Origin: Sphingomonas sp. CCH10-B3
GTDB taxonomy: Bacteria; Pseudomonadota; Alphaproteobacteria; Sphingomonadales; Sphingomonadaceae
Direction of reading: 5' to 3'
Length of the DNA stretch: 64,000 nt
NCBI RefSeq assembly: GCF_001556185.1
Contig: NZ_LSIJ01000101.1
Span: 1-64,000, forward strand
Part shown: positions 44,343 to 51,576 of the stretch, in pieces
Position numbering within the stretch: position 1 is the first letter of the stretch
Layout: each line of letters opens with the position of its first letter
Made by a program: the position numbers and the translations under genes
Notes under the pieces: model-generated
What the model was told of the DNA's origin: nothing
Database searches by the model: none
The model's input: the letters and a program-made list of their open reading frames with translations, nothing else

Positions 44343-46420
44343 GAAAGCGCCTGCGGGGCGCCGATGACGGCGACGACTTCGACCGATTTGTCTTCGGGCA
44401 CCTCGAAAAAGCTCATCACGGGGGTGTCGGGCATCACCGATTTTACCAGCTTGCGGATCGCAAGGCGGATGGTGGGCTGCACGACGAGCACGAACGGCTT
44501 GCCTTCCTCGATCAGCGGCTGCGCAGCGCGCTGCAGCGCCTCGACGATGCGGCGGCCGAGATCGGGCTCGATCGCATGGCGGCGCGACGGGTCGGAACGG
44601 ACCGCCTGCCCCAGTAGCGCTTCGAGCTGGCCTTCGAGCGTCATCACGCGCAGCGCCTCGCGCGGGCCGCACATCTTCTGGATGATCAGCGCACCGAGAT
44701 CGGGGCGGATCGCTTCAATCAGCTCCTCGGCGTCGAGCGTACGCTGCGCGGCAACCGCGATGGCGGCGGCGATGCGGCGGAATTCCTTCAGCGGAATACC
44801 TTCGTCGAGCAGCCCGCGCAGCACTTGCGTCAGCACCGTAAGCGGCACCGGCTGCGGCGACAGCGCCGCGACGAGGTTCGCCGCGCGCTCCTTCAGATTG
44901 TCGAGCAGGTTCTGCACTTCGTCCGGGCCGAGCAGATCGGCGGCGTGGCTGCTGAGCAGATGGTTGAGATGCGTCGCGATTACCGTCGCGGCATCGACCA
45001 CCAGATAGCCCGCGCCGGTCGCAGCATCGGCATCGGCGGGCGAAATCCACACCGCGTCGAGCCCGAAGGTCGGGTCCTTCGCTGCCTTGCCCTGCAGACG
45101 GCCATAGGCTTGCCCCGTATCGAGCGCGAGCATCTCGTCGGGCGAGACGACATCATCACCGAGGACGACACCACCCACGACGATGCGATAGGCATAGGGT
45201 GGCAGGTTGATGTCGTCGCGCACGCGTACCTGCGGCACGACGAAGCCGAGTTCTTTCGACAGCTGGCGCCGCACGCCGGTGATGCGGCCCATCAGCTGGC
45301 TGCCGCGGCGTTCGTCGACCAGCGGCACGAGGCCATAGCCGATGTCGAGATTGATCTGCAGCGTGTCCGCCACTTCTTCCCAGCCGATGATCGACGGATC
45401 GACAACGGCGGGCGGGGCTGCCTCCACGACCTTCGGGCGCTTGGCGGCCTGCGCGGTGCGATAGGCGACATAGCCGGCCGCCGCCGCTGCGGGCAGGATC
45501 ACGAGGTGCGGCATGCCCGGCATCACGCCAAGCAGCGCAAGGATCGCCGCGACCGGTGTCCAGGTCCGCGCCGAGCCGAACTGGCTGCCGATCTGGCCGG
45601 CCAGATCCTGCGACGAGGTGACGCGCGTCACGATCGTCGCGGCGGCGATCGACAGCATCAGCGACGGGATTTGGGCGACGAGCGCGTCGCCGATCGCCAG
45701 CAGCACATAATTATGCGCGGCATCGCCAATCGTCATGCCGTGGCTGAGCGGCCCGAGGATCAGCCCGCCGATGATGTTGGCGGCAAGAATCAGCAGGCCG
45801 GCAATCGCATCGCCCTTCACGAACTTCGACGAACCGTCCATCGATCCGTAGAAATCGGCTTCGGTCGATACTTCGATGCGCCGCGCCTTGGCTTCGTCGG
45901 GCGTGATCAGGCCGGCATTCAGATCGGCGTCGATCGCCATCTGCTTGCCCGGCAACGCGTCGAGCGTGAAGCGCGCCGACACTTCGGACACGCGGCCCGC
46001 GCCCTTGGTGACGACGATCATGTTGATGATGACGAGGATGGCGAACACGAACAGCCCGACGACATAGTCGCCGCCGATCAGGAAAGTACCGAACGCCTCG
46101 ATCACCTTGCCCGCCGCTGCCTCGCCTTCATGGCCGTGGACGAGCACGACGCGGGTCGACGCAACGTTGAGCGACAGCCGGAACAGCGTCGCGAACAGCA
46201 GCACGCTGGGGAAGGCCGAGAAATCGAGCGGCTTTTGCGCGTTGAGCGCGACCATCAGCACGGCAAGGCTGATCGTGATGTTCATGATGAAGAAGACGTC
46301 GAGCGCGGCTGCCGGGATCGGCACGACCATCAGCAGCACGAGCAGCAGGATCGCGACCGGCAATGCTGCCCCGCGTGCGGCAAGACCTGCATTGAAACGC
46401 GGCAAGGCAAAACCGGCCAT
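44339..46420 (-). CDS. flhA: Flagellar export gate protein FlhA
   Basis: The product is 693 residues. About eight membrane segments fill the first ~330 residues, with the FHIPEP signature loop represented by GEVSARFTLDALPGKQMAID-type sequence (VSARFTLDALPGKQMAIDAD). The cytosolic C-terminal substrate-docking domain follows (IGWEEVADTLQINLDIGYGL onward). FlhA forms the nonameric ring that receives chaperone-substrate complexes and conducts protons. It lies between the transglycosylase gene (1-base overlap) and fliA (ATGA). Confidence 0.98.
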   Translation of the reverse strand: MAGFALPRFNAGLAARGAALPVAILLLVLLMVVPIPAAALDVFFIMNITISLAVLMVALNAQKPLDFSAFPSVLLFATLFRLSLNVASTRVVLVHGHEGEAAAGKVIEAFGTFLIGGDYVVGLFVFAILVIINMIVVTKGAGRVSEVSARFTLDALPGKQMAIDADLNAGLITPDEAKARRIEVSTEADFYGSMDGSSKFVKGDAIAGLLILAANIIGGLILGPLSHGMTIGDAAHNYVLLAIGDALVAQIPSLMLSIAAATIVTRVTSSQDLAGQIGSQFGSARTWTPVAAILALLGVMPGMPHLVILPAAAAAGYVAYRTAQAAKRPKVVEAAPPAVVDPSIIGWEEVADTLQINLDIGYGLVPLVDERRGSQLMGRITGVRRQLSKELGFVVPQVRVRDDINLPPYAYRIVVGGVVLGDDVVSPDEMLALDTGQAYGRLQGKAAKDPTFGLDAVWISPADADAATGAGYLVVDAATVIATHLNHLLSSHAADLLGPDEVQNLLDNLKERAANLVAALSPQPVPLTVLTQVLRGLLDEGIPLKEFRRIAAAIAVAAQRTLDAEELIEAIRPDLGALIIQKMCGPREALRVMTLEGQLEALLGQAVRSDPSRRHAIEPDLGRRIVEALQRAAQPLIEEGKPFVLVVQPTIRLAIRKLVKSVMPDTPVMSFFEVPEDKSVEVVAVIGAPQALS

Positions 46421-47277
46421 TACAGGCCACCCAACTGTGCGAGCAGCAGATAGGCCAGCCGCGCATTATCGGGCGACGGGCGCAGGATCGGCGCAGCCGC
46501 GCGCGTCGATCGCGCTCCGCCGTTCAGTTGATCGAGCGTTGCCTGCGCCCAGCGCGCCGCGCCGCTCTGGCTCTCGCCCGCGCCGGGGATGATCTCGGCG
46601 CCGTCGGCAATCCCCTCGCCCAGCACAGCCGAGGCTAGGCCGGTCGCGCCTGCACGGCCCGCCCCATTGTCGAGCTTGGCAGCAAAGCGTTCGTAGATTT
46701 CGGCAACGGTGCGCGGCTGGCCGTTCGCGCCGTAGAAGATGTTGCGGTTGCTGCGCGCGGCTGCCGGAAACAGCGCGGCGCCGATCTGGTCGGGATTGTT
46801 CTGCAGCACGCCAAGGAATTTGCGCGCGCCGCCCAGCCCCAGAAAATGCGCCATGTAGAGATCGGTGCCGGTCGCTTGTCGCCCGAGGCTTGCTTCGATC
46901 CCGGCCTTGTTGTCGGCGGCATGTTCGGCGGCCATCAACGCCGATGCCTGCGGGTCATTCCGCAGGTTGAGGATCGCCTGCCGCGTTGCCGCGTCGCTGA
47001 CCCGCAGCCGACCGCCCGCGCCCGGCTCGATCGCATCGGCTGCCCAGCCGAGGCCATGTTCGGCGCCATGTTTCTTGACCACCGACAGCCAGCTTTGTTC
47101 GATGAATTGATAGAGGCCTTTGGCAGACGAGGTCGGCGCCTTGGCTTGGGCATTCAGCCCGCTTTCGACCTGTGCCTGTCCAAGCAGATAGTTGAAATCG
47201 ATTCCGGTCTTGGCGGAGGCCAGCGCGATCGCCGACTGGACACCCCCCTGAACGCTGGCGATTGGATTGACGCTCAT
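46420..47277 (-). CDS. Lytic transglycosylase (SLT-fold) associated with flagellar assembly
   Basis: The product is 285 residues. The N-terminal ~170 residues form an SLT/lysozyme-like domain with catalytic Glu in AQVESGLN and the following SSAKGLYQFIEQSW motif. The C-terminal ~90 residues are Ala/Gly-rich. No Sec signal is obvious, so it may leave through the flagellar export apparatus, as described for SltF-like enzymes. Because FlgJ here lacks a muramidase domain, this enzyme is the best candidate for opening peptidoglycan for the rod. A near-perfect sigma54 promoter lies 40 bases upstream. Confidence 0.9.
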   Translation of the reverse strand: MSVNPIASVQGGVQSAIALASAKTGIDFNYLLGQAQVESGLNAQAKAPTSSAKGLYQFIEQSWLSVVKKHGAEHGLGWAADAIEPGAGGRLRVSDAATRQAILNLRNDPQASALMAAEHAADNKAGIEASLGRQATGTDLYMAHFLGLGGARKFLGVLQNNPDQIGAALFPAAARSNRNIFYGANGQPRTVAEIYERFAAKLDNGAGRAGATGLASAVLGEGIADGAEIIPGAGESQSGAARWAQATLDQLNGGARSTRAAAPILRPSPDNARLAYLLLAQLGGL

Positions 47278-47316
47278 CGCTTCCCTGCTGCCTAAGGCTT
47301 ATTCAGCCTCTAGATC

Positions 47317-47332
47317 AGCAAGGTTCGTGCCA
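47317..47332 (-). promoter_or_regulatory. Sigma54 promoter of transglycosylase-flhA-fliA
   Basis: The minus strand reads TGGCACGAACCTTGCT, a full match to TGGCACGNNNNTTGCW. The start would be near 47305, leaving a leader of about 28 bases before 47277. FliA itself would therefore be under sigma54/FlbD control, giving the class order. Confidence 0.85.
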
Positions 47333-47345
47333 GATGGCCCGCCGA

Positions 47346-47657
47346 TCAGGCGAAAGCGTAGCCGCCCGCGCGATAGGCGGCGCGGCCATCGCCGGTCAGC
47401 TGCTGGAGCCGGCGGCGGACATTGGCGCTCATCAGGTTCACATAGATCCGGCAGGTCTCGTTCAGCCGGTGCGCTTCTTCGGCGAGTGCGCGCAGATCGC
47501 CCGTCGGCGGCGTGTGATCGAGCGCGGCAACGGCGTCGATCGCGACGAGCTTGCTCTGCGTCGCGCGCTCAAGGCCGACGACGTCATTTGCCTTCAACGC
47601 GGCGATTTCGGCGTGCAGCGCTTCGATCACGCTGACCAGTGCATCACGACGGTTCAC
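47346..47657 (-). CDS. flgN: FlgN-like flagellar chaperone
   Basis: The product is 103 residues, all-helical, starting at GTG 47657. Helical content, size (ALVSVIEALHAEIAALKAND and AEEAHRLNETCRIYVNLMSA) and position after flgM fit FlgN, the export chaperone for FlgK and FlgL. Sequence identity in this family is low, so a general FlgN/FliT-like label is safest. It overlaps flgM by 14 bases. Confidence 0.7.
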   Translation of the reverse strand: MNRRDALVSVIEALHAEIAALKANDVVGLERATQSKLVAIDAVAALDHTPPTGDLRALAEEAHRLNETCRIYVNLMSANVRRRLQQLTGDGRAAYRAGGYAFA

Positions 47658-47949
47658 GGGGGATCCAGTTCAGCTTGAGCGCGATCAGGCGATCGGCGAC
47701 ATTTTCGGGCGAAATCGGGTAAGTCCCCGTCGCGATCGCATTGCGGATACGCGCAACGCGATTTTCATCGACCGGCGGCTTGGCGGCAAGCTCGCCGACC
47801 AGGCTCTGCAGTGCCGATGCCGTCGTCGACGGCTCGGCGGCGCTGGGCTTGGGCGCAGGCACGACTGGCTGGGCGACAGGCGCAGCGGTACGCGCGGCTG
47901 CTACCCGCTCGGTTGCCGTGACTGGCGCTGCACTGATCCGATCGACCAT
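47644..47949 (-). CDS. flgM: Anti-sigma28 factor FlgM
   Basis: The product is 101 residues. The N-terminal half is Ala/Pro-rich and unstructured. The C-terminal half contains the FlgM helix region (VDENRVARIRNAIATGTYPI, SPENVADRLIAL) that wraps around FliA. It is secreted through the finished hook, releasing FliA. It is paired with the FlgN-like gene. A TAAG-N14-GTCGTTTC element upstream may be FliA-dependent, which would form a feedback loop. Confidence 0.93.
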   Translation of the reverse strand: MVDRISAAPVTATERVAAARTAAPVAQPVVPAPKPSAAEPSTTASALQSLVGELAAKPPVDENRVARIRNAIATGTYPISPENVADRLIALKLNWIPREPS

Positions 47950-47985
47950 TTTGCGACCTTCGCTGCTTTTGCTGCTACGACGGGG

Positions 47986-48011
47986 GAAACGACGGTCTTC
48001 AACAAAACTTA
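47986..48011 (-). promoter_or_regulatory. Candidate FliA-type promoter of flgM
   Basis: On the minus strand TAAG (48011-48008), 14 bases, then GTCGTTTC (47993-47986), in an AT-rich gap between flgA and flgM. The same arrangement precedes flagellin 2. The -10 block is not classical, so this is a hypothesis. Confidence 0.35.
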
Positions 48012-48046
48012 AGAGAAAAATTCACAAAAAATTCAGTGGGCGGTCA

Positions 48047-48589
48047 TCACCTTGAAAAGCCCGGCAAAGTTGCCCGACCGGGTTCGAGCGCAATCGCCTG
48101 AATCGGCTTTTTGGGGCCGGCAACATCGACCAGCAGCCGTGCACCGGCGGCAGCATCGGTCATCGCAATGCCATCACGCGTCACCGAAAAGCCGCCGCTG
48201 TTGACTTCGACGCTGACCGGATCGCCACGCTTGATAACGATCTCGGGCTTGGGCTGGACGACTGGCGCTGCAACCGGTGCGGGCGCAGCGACCGACGGCG
48301 GCGGTGCGACGGCGGGCATCACGACCGGCACGAAAATCCGCCATTCGGCATCGGCACAGGTGATGACGACCGCGTCGTGATTGTCCTGCCGCCACTTCAT
48401 CATCAGCGTCGAGCAAGGCGCGAGCTTCAGCCGCGGATCGACCGGCGTGCGCGCTCCGCCCTCGGCACCGATCGGCCGCCCGGTGAAATTCGCGACTGCT
48501 CGGTCGAGCGTTGCCGTATCCTGAAATCCCGTCTGGGCAATTGCCGGTGCGGCAGTGCCGATCAACAGGCAAGCAATCCACGCTTTCAT
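48047..48589 (-). CDS. flgA: Flagellar P-ring assembly chaperone FlgA
   Basis: The product is 180 residues from the ATG at 48589 with a GAGGAG ribosome binding site. A Sec signal (MKAWIACLLIGTAAPAIAQ) is followed by a SAF domain: DPRLKLAPC near the N-terminus and VIKRGDPVSVEVNSGGFSVT near the C-terminus. Between them is a Pro/Ala/Val linker. FlgA helps FlgI form the P ring in the periplasm. It follows the MotB-like gene, and half-site repeats lie just before it. Confidence 0.92.
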   Translation of the reverse strand: MKAWIACLLIGTAAPAIAQTGFQDTATLDRAVANFTGRPIGAEGGARTPVDPRLKLAPCSTLMMKWRQDNHDAVVITCADAEWRIFVPVVMPAVAPPPSVAAPAPVAAPVVQPKPEIVIKRGDPVSVEVNSGGFSVTRDGIAMTDAAAGARLLVDVAGPKKPIQAIALEPGRATLPGFSR

Positions 48590-48617
48590 CTTCAGCTCCT
48601 CATGGCCCTTCAGCGGG

Positions 48618-48665
48618 CGGCAAGTTCGGGTTGCCGGGCGGCAAATCATTGCCGCCCCCCGGCAA
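48618..48665. promoter_or_regulatory. CGGCAA/TTGCCG half-site cluster upstream of flgA
   Basis: Five half-sites alternate: CGGCAA 48618-48623, TTGCCG 48631-48636, CGGCAA 48639-48644, TTGCCG 48649-48654, CGGCAA 48660-48665. The central pair forms CGGCAA-N4-TTGCCG. They span the end of the MotB-like gene and the gap before flgA. No GG-N10-GC promoter is near, so the effect on flgA is unclear. Confidence 0.55.
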
Positions 48666-49179
48666 AGGCAATGGTCAGATAGACGCCGCGCCGACCCGGC
48701 ATCACGCTCGACCCAATGGCGACGCGGCCGCGCGGCAGCGCCTTGGCATCGGCAAGGGCAGCCGCGATCGCGCGGGCGCGGTCGCTCGCGAGCAGCGCGG
48801 CGCTGCCGGTCAGCGGATCGACATCTTTCGCGCTGCCATCGGCATAGCCGGTGACGCGAATGACCACGCGGTCGTCGCGCGTCGCTTCCCGCGCCCAGGC
48901 AATCACGGCGTCAGGGGCAATCGGAAGGTCGCTGCTGCCGGCTGCAAAATCGAACATCGCCGCGGCCGCAACCGGCGCGGGCTCTGCCGCCACCTTCATC
49001 AGCGGCGTAGCGGTACCCGCAAAGCCCTGCCGCACGCCATCGACAATCGCGCGGCGATCAGCCCCCTGATGCGCCATCACCAGCACGAAAAAGCCCAGCA
49101 GCAACAGCGCGAGATCGGCCAGCGTCACCAGCCAGATCGGGCGCGCAGGCGGCGCATCGGGAAAAAAGGCCGTATTCAT
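48646..49179 (-). CDS. Short MotB/PomB-like stator protein
   Basis: The product is 177 residues, far shorter than normal MotB (about 300). It has one N-terminal membrane helix with the proton/sodium-site Asp (VTLADLALLLLGFFVLVMA, Asp near 21). After a short linker comes an OmpA-like peptidoglycan-binding domain (VIRVTGYADGSAKD, then SDRARAIAAALA). It pairs with the MotA-like gene before it (ATGA overlap) and precedes flgA. The Asp position and TM sequence resemble PomB/MotB rather than ExbD. It could be a second stator for the same motor or work with another rotary or gliding function. Confidence 0.82.
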   Translation of the reverse strand: MNTAFFPDAPPARPIWLVTLADLALLLLGFFVLVMAHQGADRRAIVDGVRQGFAGTATPLMKVAAEPAPVAAAAMFDFAAGSSDLPIAPDAVIAWAREATRDDRVVIRVTGYADGSAKDVDPLTGSAALLASDRARAIAAALADAKALPRGRVAIGSSVMPGRRGVYLTIAFAGGRQ

Positions 49180-49913
49180 GCGAGCATCTCCACATCATCC
49201 TCGACAGCGACCGGCCCGATCCGGCGCGGTGCCTCGCGGACCGCTAGCAGGCGCAGCGGCGCTTCAAGCCGGAGTCGTTCGAACGCTTCCTCGCGCGCGG
49301 CGCGGCGCAACCGCGCGGCCACCGGCAGCGCAACCAGGCTGGCGAGCACCGCGCCGTAGAGCGTGGCGAGCAGCGCAATCGCCATCGCACCGCCGATCGC
49401 ATTGGGATCGTTCATCTTCAGGAACATCCGCACCAGCCCGATCAGCGTGCCGATCATGCCCATCGCCGGGGCGAGCTCGGCGGCGGCCGACCACACATCG
49501 ATCGCGGCCAGATGCCGCTCGGTCCGCGCCAAGCGCCGGGTCGCGAGCAAGTCGGCGACGGCATCGCCATCGGCCCCGTCGACGATTGCCGCGACGCCAG
49601 CCGCGACATCGGGGTCGGCGATCACCGAGCGATCAAGCGCCAGCACGCCGTGGCGCTTGGCGATCCGGCCGAGGGCGCCGATCTGCTCGATCAGCGGCTC
49701 GGCGCGGAACCGGCCGCGCGGCAGCACGCGCAGCGCCGAGATCGCGCGCGCTAGATCGCGCGCCGGGGTCCGCAACACCAATGCAGCGAGCGTCCCGCCC
49801 ACGACAATCGCAGCGGCGGCAGGGTCAAGATAGGGCGCAAGCGCCTGTGTGACTTCGGTTGGGCTCATGTAGCCATTGATTAGCAAGGTCCGCGCCAAAT
49901 CACGGGTGGGCAT
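49176..49913 (-). CDS. MotA/PomA-like stator protein (second set)
   Basis: The product is 245 residues from the ATG at 49913; an in-frame ATG at 49868 is possible since neither has a good ribosome binding site. Four membrane segments are expected. The third and fourth match the MotA/PomA core: ELAPAMGMIGTLIGLVRMF and ALLATLYGAVLASLVALPVA, including the conserved prolines of the channel. The cytosolic loop between segments 2 and 3 is Arg/Asp-rich. It is distinct from the canonical motA at 58926. It probably forms a complex with the MotB-like protein encoded directly behind it. Confidence 0.85.
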   Translation of the reverse strand: MPTRDLARTLLINGYMSPTEVTQALAPYLDPAAAAIVVGGTLAALVLRTPARDLARAISALRVLPRGRFRAEPLIEQIGALGRIAKRHGVLALDRSVIADPDVAAGVAAIVDGADGDAVADLLATRRLARTERHLAAIDVWSAAAELAPAMGMIGTLIGLVRMFLKMNDPNAIGGAMAIALLATLYGAVLASLVALPVAARLRRAAREEAFERLRLEAPLRLLAVREAPRRIGPVAVEDDVEMLA

Positions 49914-49940
49914 CCGGGACCGGTGACCCGACCGGCCCGG

Positions 49941-50011
49941 CGGCAGGCGATTGCCGCCCCCCGGCAAAGCCTTGCCGCCACGTTTGCCGCCCATCCCTGC
50001 CGCATCGGCAA
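49941..50011. promoter_or_regulatory. CGGCAA/TTGCCG half-site cluster upstream of flgB
   Basis: Half-sites lie at 49941-49945 (CGGCA), 49951-49956 (TTGCCG), 49962-49967 (CGGCAA), 49972-49977 (TTGCCG), 49984-49989 (TTGCCG) and 50006-50011 (CGGCAA). The pair 49962/49972 forms CGGCAA-N4-TTGCCG. They sit about 45-115 bases before the predicted flgB start site, suitable for an activator of a sigma54 promoter, and may also act on the divergent MotA-like gene. Confidence 0.6.
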
Positions 50012-50030
50012 CGCACGCCTTGCCCGCAAT

Positions 50031-50046
50031 TGGCACGGTGATTGCT
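50031..50046 (+). promoter_or_regulatory. Sigma54 promoter of the flgB operon
   Basis: TGGCACGGTGATTGCT is a full match to TGGCACGNNNNTTGCW. The start would be near 50057, about 30 bases before flgB at 50088. The half-site cluster immediately upstream supports activation by the FlbD-type regulator. Confidence 0.9.
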
Positions 50047-50087
50047 TGATAGGTCACGCAGGATTTTTTGCGTGAGGGTTTGCCACG

Positions 50088-50441
50088 ATGGCCGACGATC
50101 TTCTCTTTGGAGTGCACGGTGCCGCGCTTGAGGTGCGTTCGCGTCGCCTCGGGCTGCTGGCGTCCAACATCGCCAATGCGTCGACGCCGGGCTTCAAGGC
50201 GCGCGACATCGATTTCCGTGAAGCGATGAAGGCGGCGAGCGGGCCGCGCGGCCTGAGCGACGGCGCGATCGACGCCGCCACCAAATATCGCATGCCACTG
50301 GTCGCCTCTGCCGATGGCAACACCGTCGAACTCGCGACCGAGCAGACCGCCTTTGCCGAAAATGCCGTGGCCTATCAGACGACCTTGTCGTTCCTGAACG
50401 GCCGCATCGGCCAGATTACGCGTGCATTGAGGGGCGAATAA
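50088..50441 (+). CDS. flgB: Flagellar basal body rod protein FlgB
   Basis: The product is 117 residues. The N-terminal rod signature is LASNIANASTPGFKARDIDF and the C-terminal helix ends TLSFLNGRIGQITRALRGE. FlgB forms part of the proximal rod. It is the first gene of an 11-gene plus-strand run up to flgL with gaps of at most about 35 bases. Confidence 0.97.
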   Translation: MADDLLFGVHGAALEVRSRRLGLLASNIANASTPGFKARDIDFREAMKAASGPRGLSDGAIDAATKYRMPLVASADGNTVELATEQTAFAENAVAYQTTLSFLNGRIGQITRALRGE

Positions 50442-50444
50442 AAG

Positions 50445-50855
50445 ATGGCCGGTCAACCGCTCAACATCTTCCAGGTCGCGGGCCGCGCAATGTCGGCGCA
50501 GCTCGTGCGGCTGAACACGACCGCGTCGAACCTTGCCAATGCAGGCGTCGTCGCGTCGAGCGAAGACGCTGCCTACAAGACGATGAAGCCGGTGTTCCGC
50601 ACCGAGTTCGACAAGGCGTCGGGCCTGTCCACCGTCAATGTCGAAAGCGTCATCCAGGCCGGCAACCGCCCGACCAAGACCTATGACCCGTCGAACCCGC
50701 TTGCCGACAAGGACGGCAACATCTGGGAAGCGGCGGTCGATCAGACCCGCGAGCTCGTCGACATGATGGAGACCGCGCGCAGTTACCAAAACAATGTCGA
50801 AGTGATGCAGACGGCGAAGTCGCTGATCCTCGATACCCTCAAGCTGGGACGCTGA
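50445..50855 (+). CDS. flgC: Flagellar basal body rod protein FlgC
   Basis: The product is 136 residues. It has the N-terminal NTTASNLANAGVVASSEDAA segment and the C-terminal EMMETARSYQNNVEV-type helix (LVDMMETARSYQNNVEVMQT). It is a proximal rod subunit exported without a Sec signal. It starts 3 bases after the flgB stop. Confidence 0.97.
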   Translation: MAGQPLNIFQVAGRAMSAQLVRLNTTASNLANAGVVASSEDAAYKTMKPVFRTEFDKASGLSTVNVESVIQAGNRPTKTYDPSNPLADKDGNIWEAAVDQTRELVDMMETARSYQNNVEVMQTAKSLILDTLKLGR

Positions 50856-50857
50856 TC

Positions 50858-51541
50858 ATGGCGACGAGTTTCGATACCACGCTGCAAAATCTGGGGATCG
50901 GTCGCACGTCGACTGCGCCGACGGTAAAGACCGCGACGCAGGCCGACCAGCTGACCCAGAACGATTTTCTGAAGCTGCTGACCGCACAGCTGAAGAATCA
51001 GGACCCGACCGACCCGGTCGATGCGACCGACCAGCTGACCCAGCTCGCGCAGTTTTCGACCGTGAGCGGCATCAGCGAGATCAATTCGACGCTGAAGGCG
51101 ATCCAGGACAAGCTCGGCAGCAGCTCGACCAGCGATGCACTCGCCTATGTCGGCCATAATGTGCTGACCGAAGGCAATATTGCCTATCCGCGCCAGTCGG
51201 GCGGGATTACGGGCGCAGTCGATCTGGCGAGCGATGCAAGCGACGTGCGCGTCGCGATCGTCGGCTCGAACGGATCGGTGCTCAAGACGCTGTCACTCGG
51301 CGCACAGCCCAAGGGCACAGTCGATTTCGACTGGGACGGCATCACCGACAATGGCGAGCCCGCCGGCGACGGCCCCTACACGCTCAATGTCAGCGCCAAC
51401 AACAATGGCCGGGTCGTCGGCGCCACGCCGTTGGTCTGGGCGCCGGTGACCGCCGTGTCGCTGCCTGCCAACGGCACTCCGCAACTCACGCTGCCCGGCA
51501 TCGGCACGGTCGCTGCCAGCAAGGTCCGCCAGGTCGGCTGA
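50858..51541 (+). CDS. flgD: Flagellar hook cap/assembly protein FlgD
   Basis: The product is 227 residues. The N-terminal export and capping motif is LTQNDFLKLLTAQLKNQDPT, followed by tudor-like and fibronectin-like domains (FDWDGITDNGEPAGDGPYTL). FlgD caps the growing hook. It lies between flgC and flgE as usual. A weak sigma54-like element (51502-51517) is present in its last codons. Confidence 0.96.
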   Translation: MATSFDTTLQNLGIGRTSTAPTVKTATQADQLTQNDFLKLLTAQLKNQDPTDPVDATDQLTQLAQFSTVSGISEINSTLKAIQDKLGSSSTSDALAYVGHNVLTEGNIAYPRQSGGITGAVDLASDASDVRVAIVGSNGSVLKTLSLGAQPKGTVDFDWDGITDNGEPAGDGPYTLNVSANNNGRVVGATPLVWAPVTAVSLPANGTPQLTLPGIGTVAASKVRQVG

Positions 51542-51576
51542 TCCAACCCCATCCAGTTTCGTCGAGGAGAGTAACC

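Noticed and set aside
49956..49985. sigma54 promoter for the MotA-like gene on the minus strand
   Set aside because: TGGC and TTGC phrases occur but with 12-base spacing or with poor flanking match; sigma54 spacing is strict, so they are better read as regulator half-sites.
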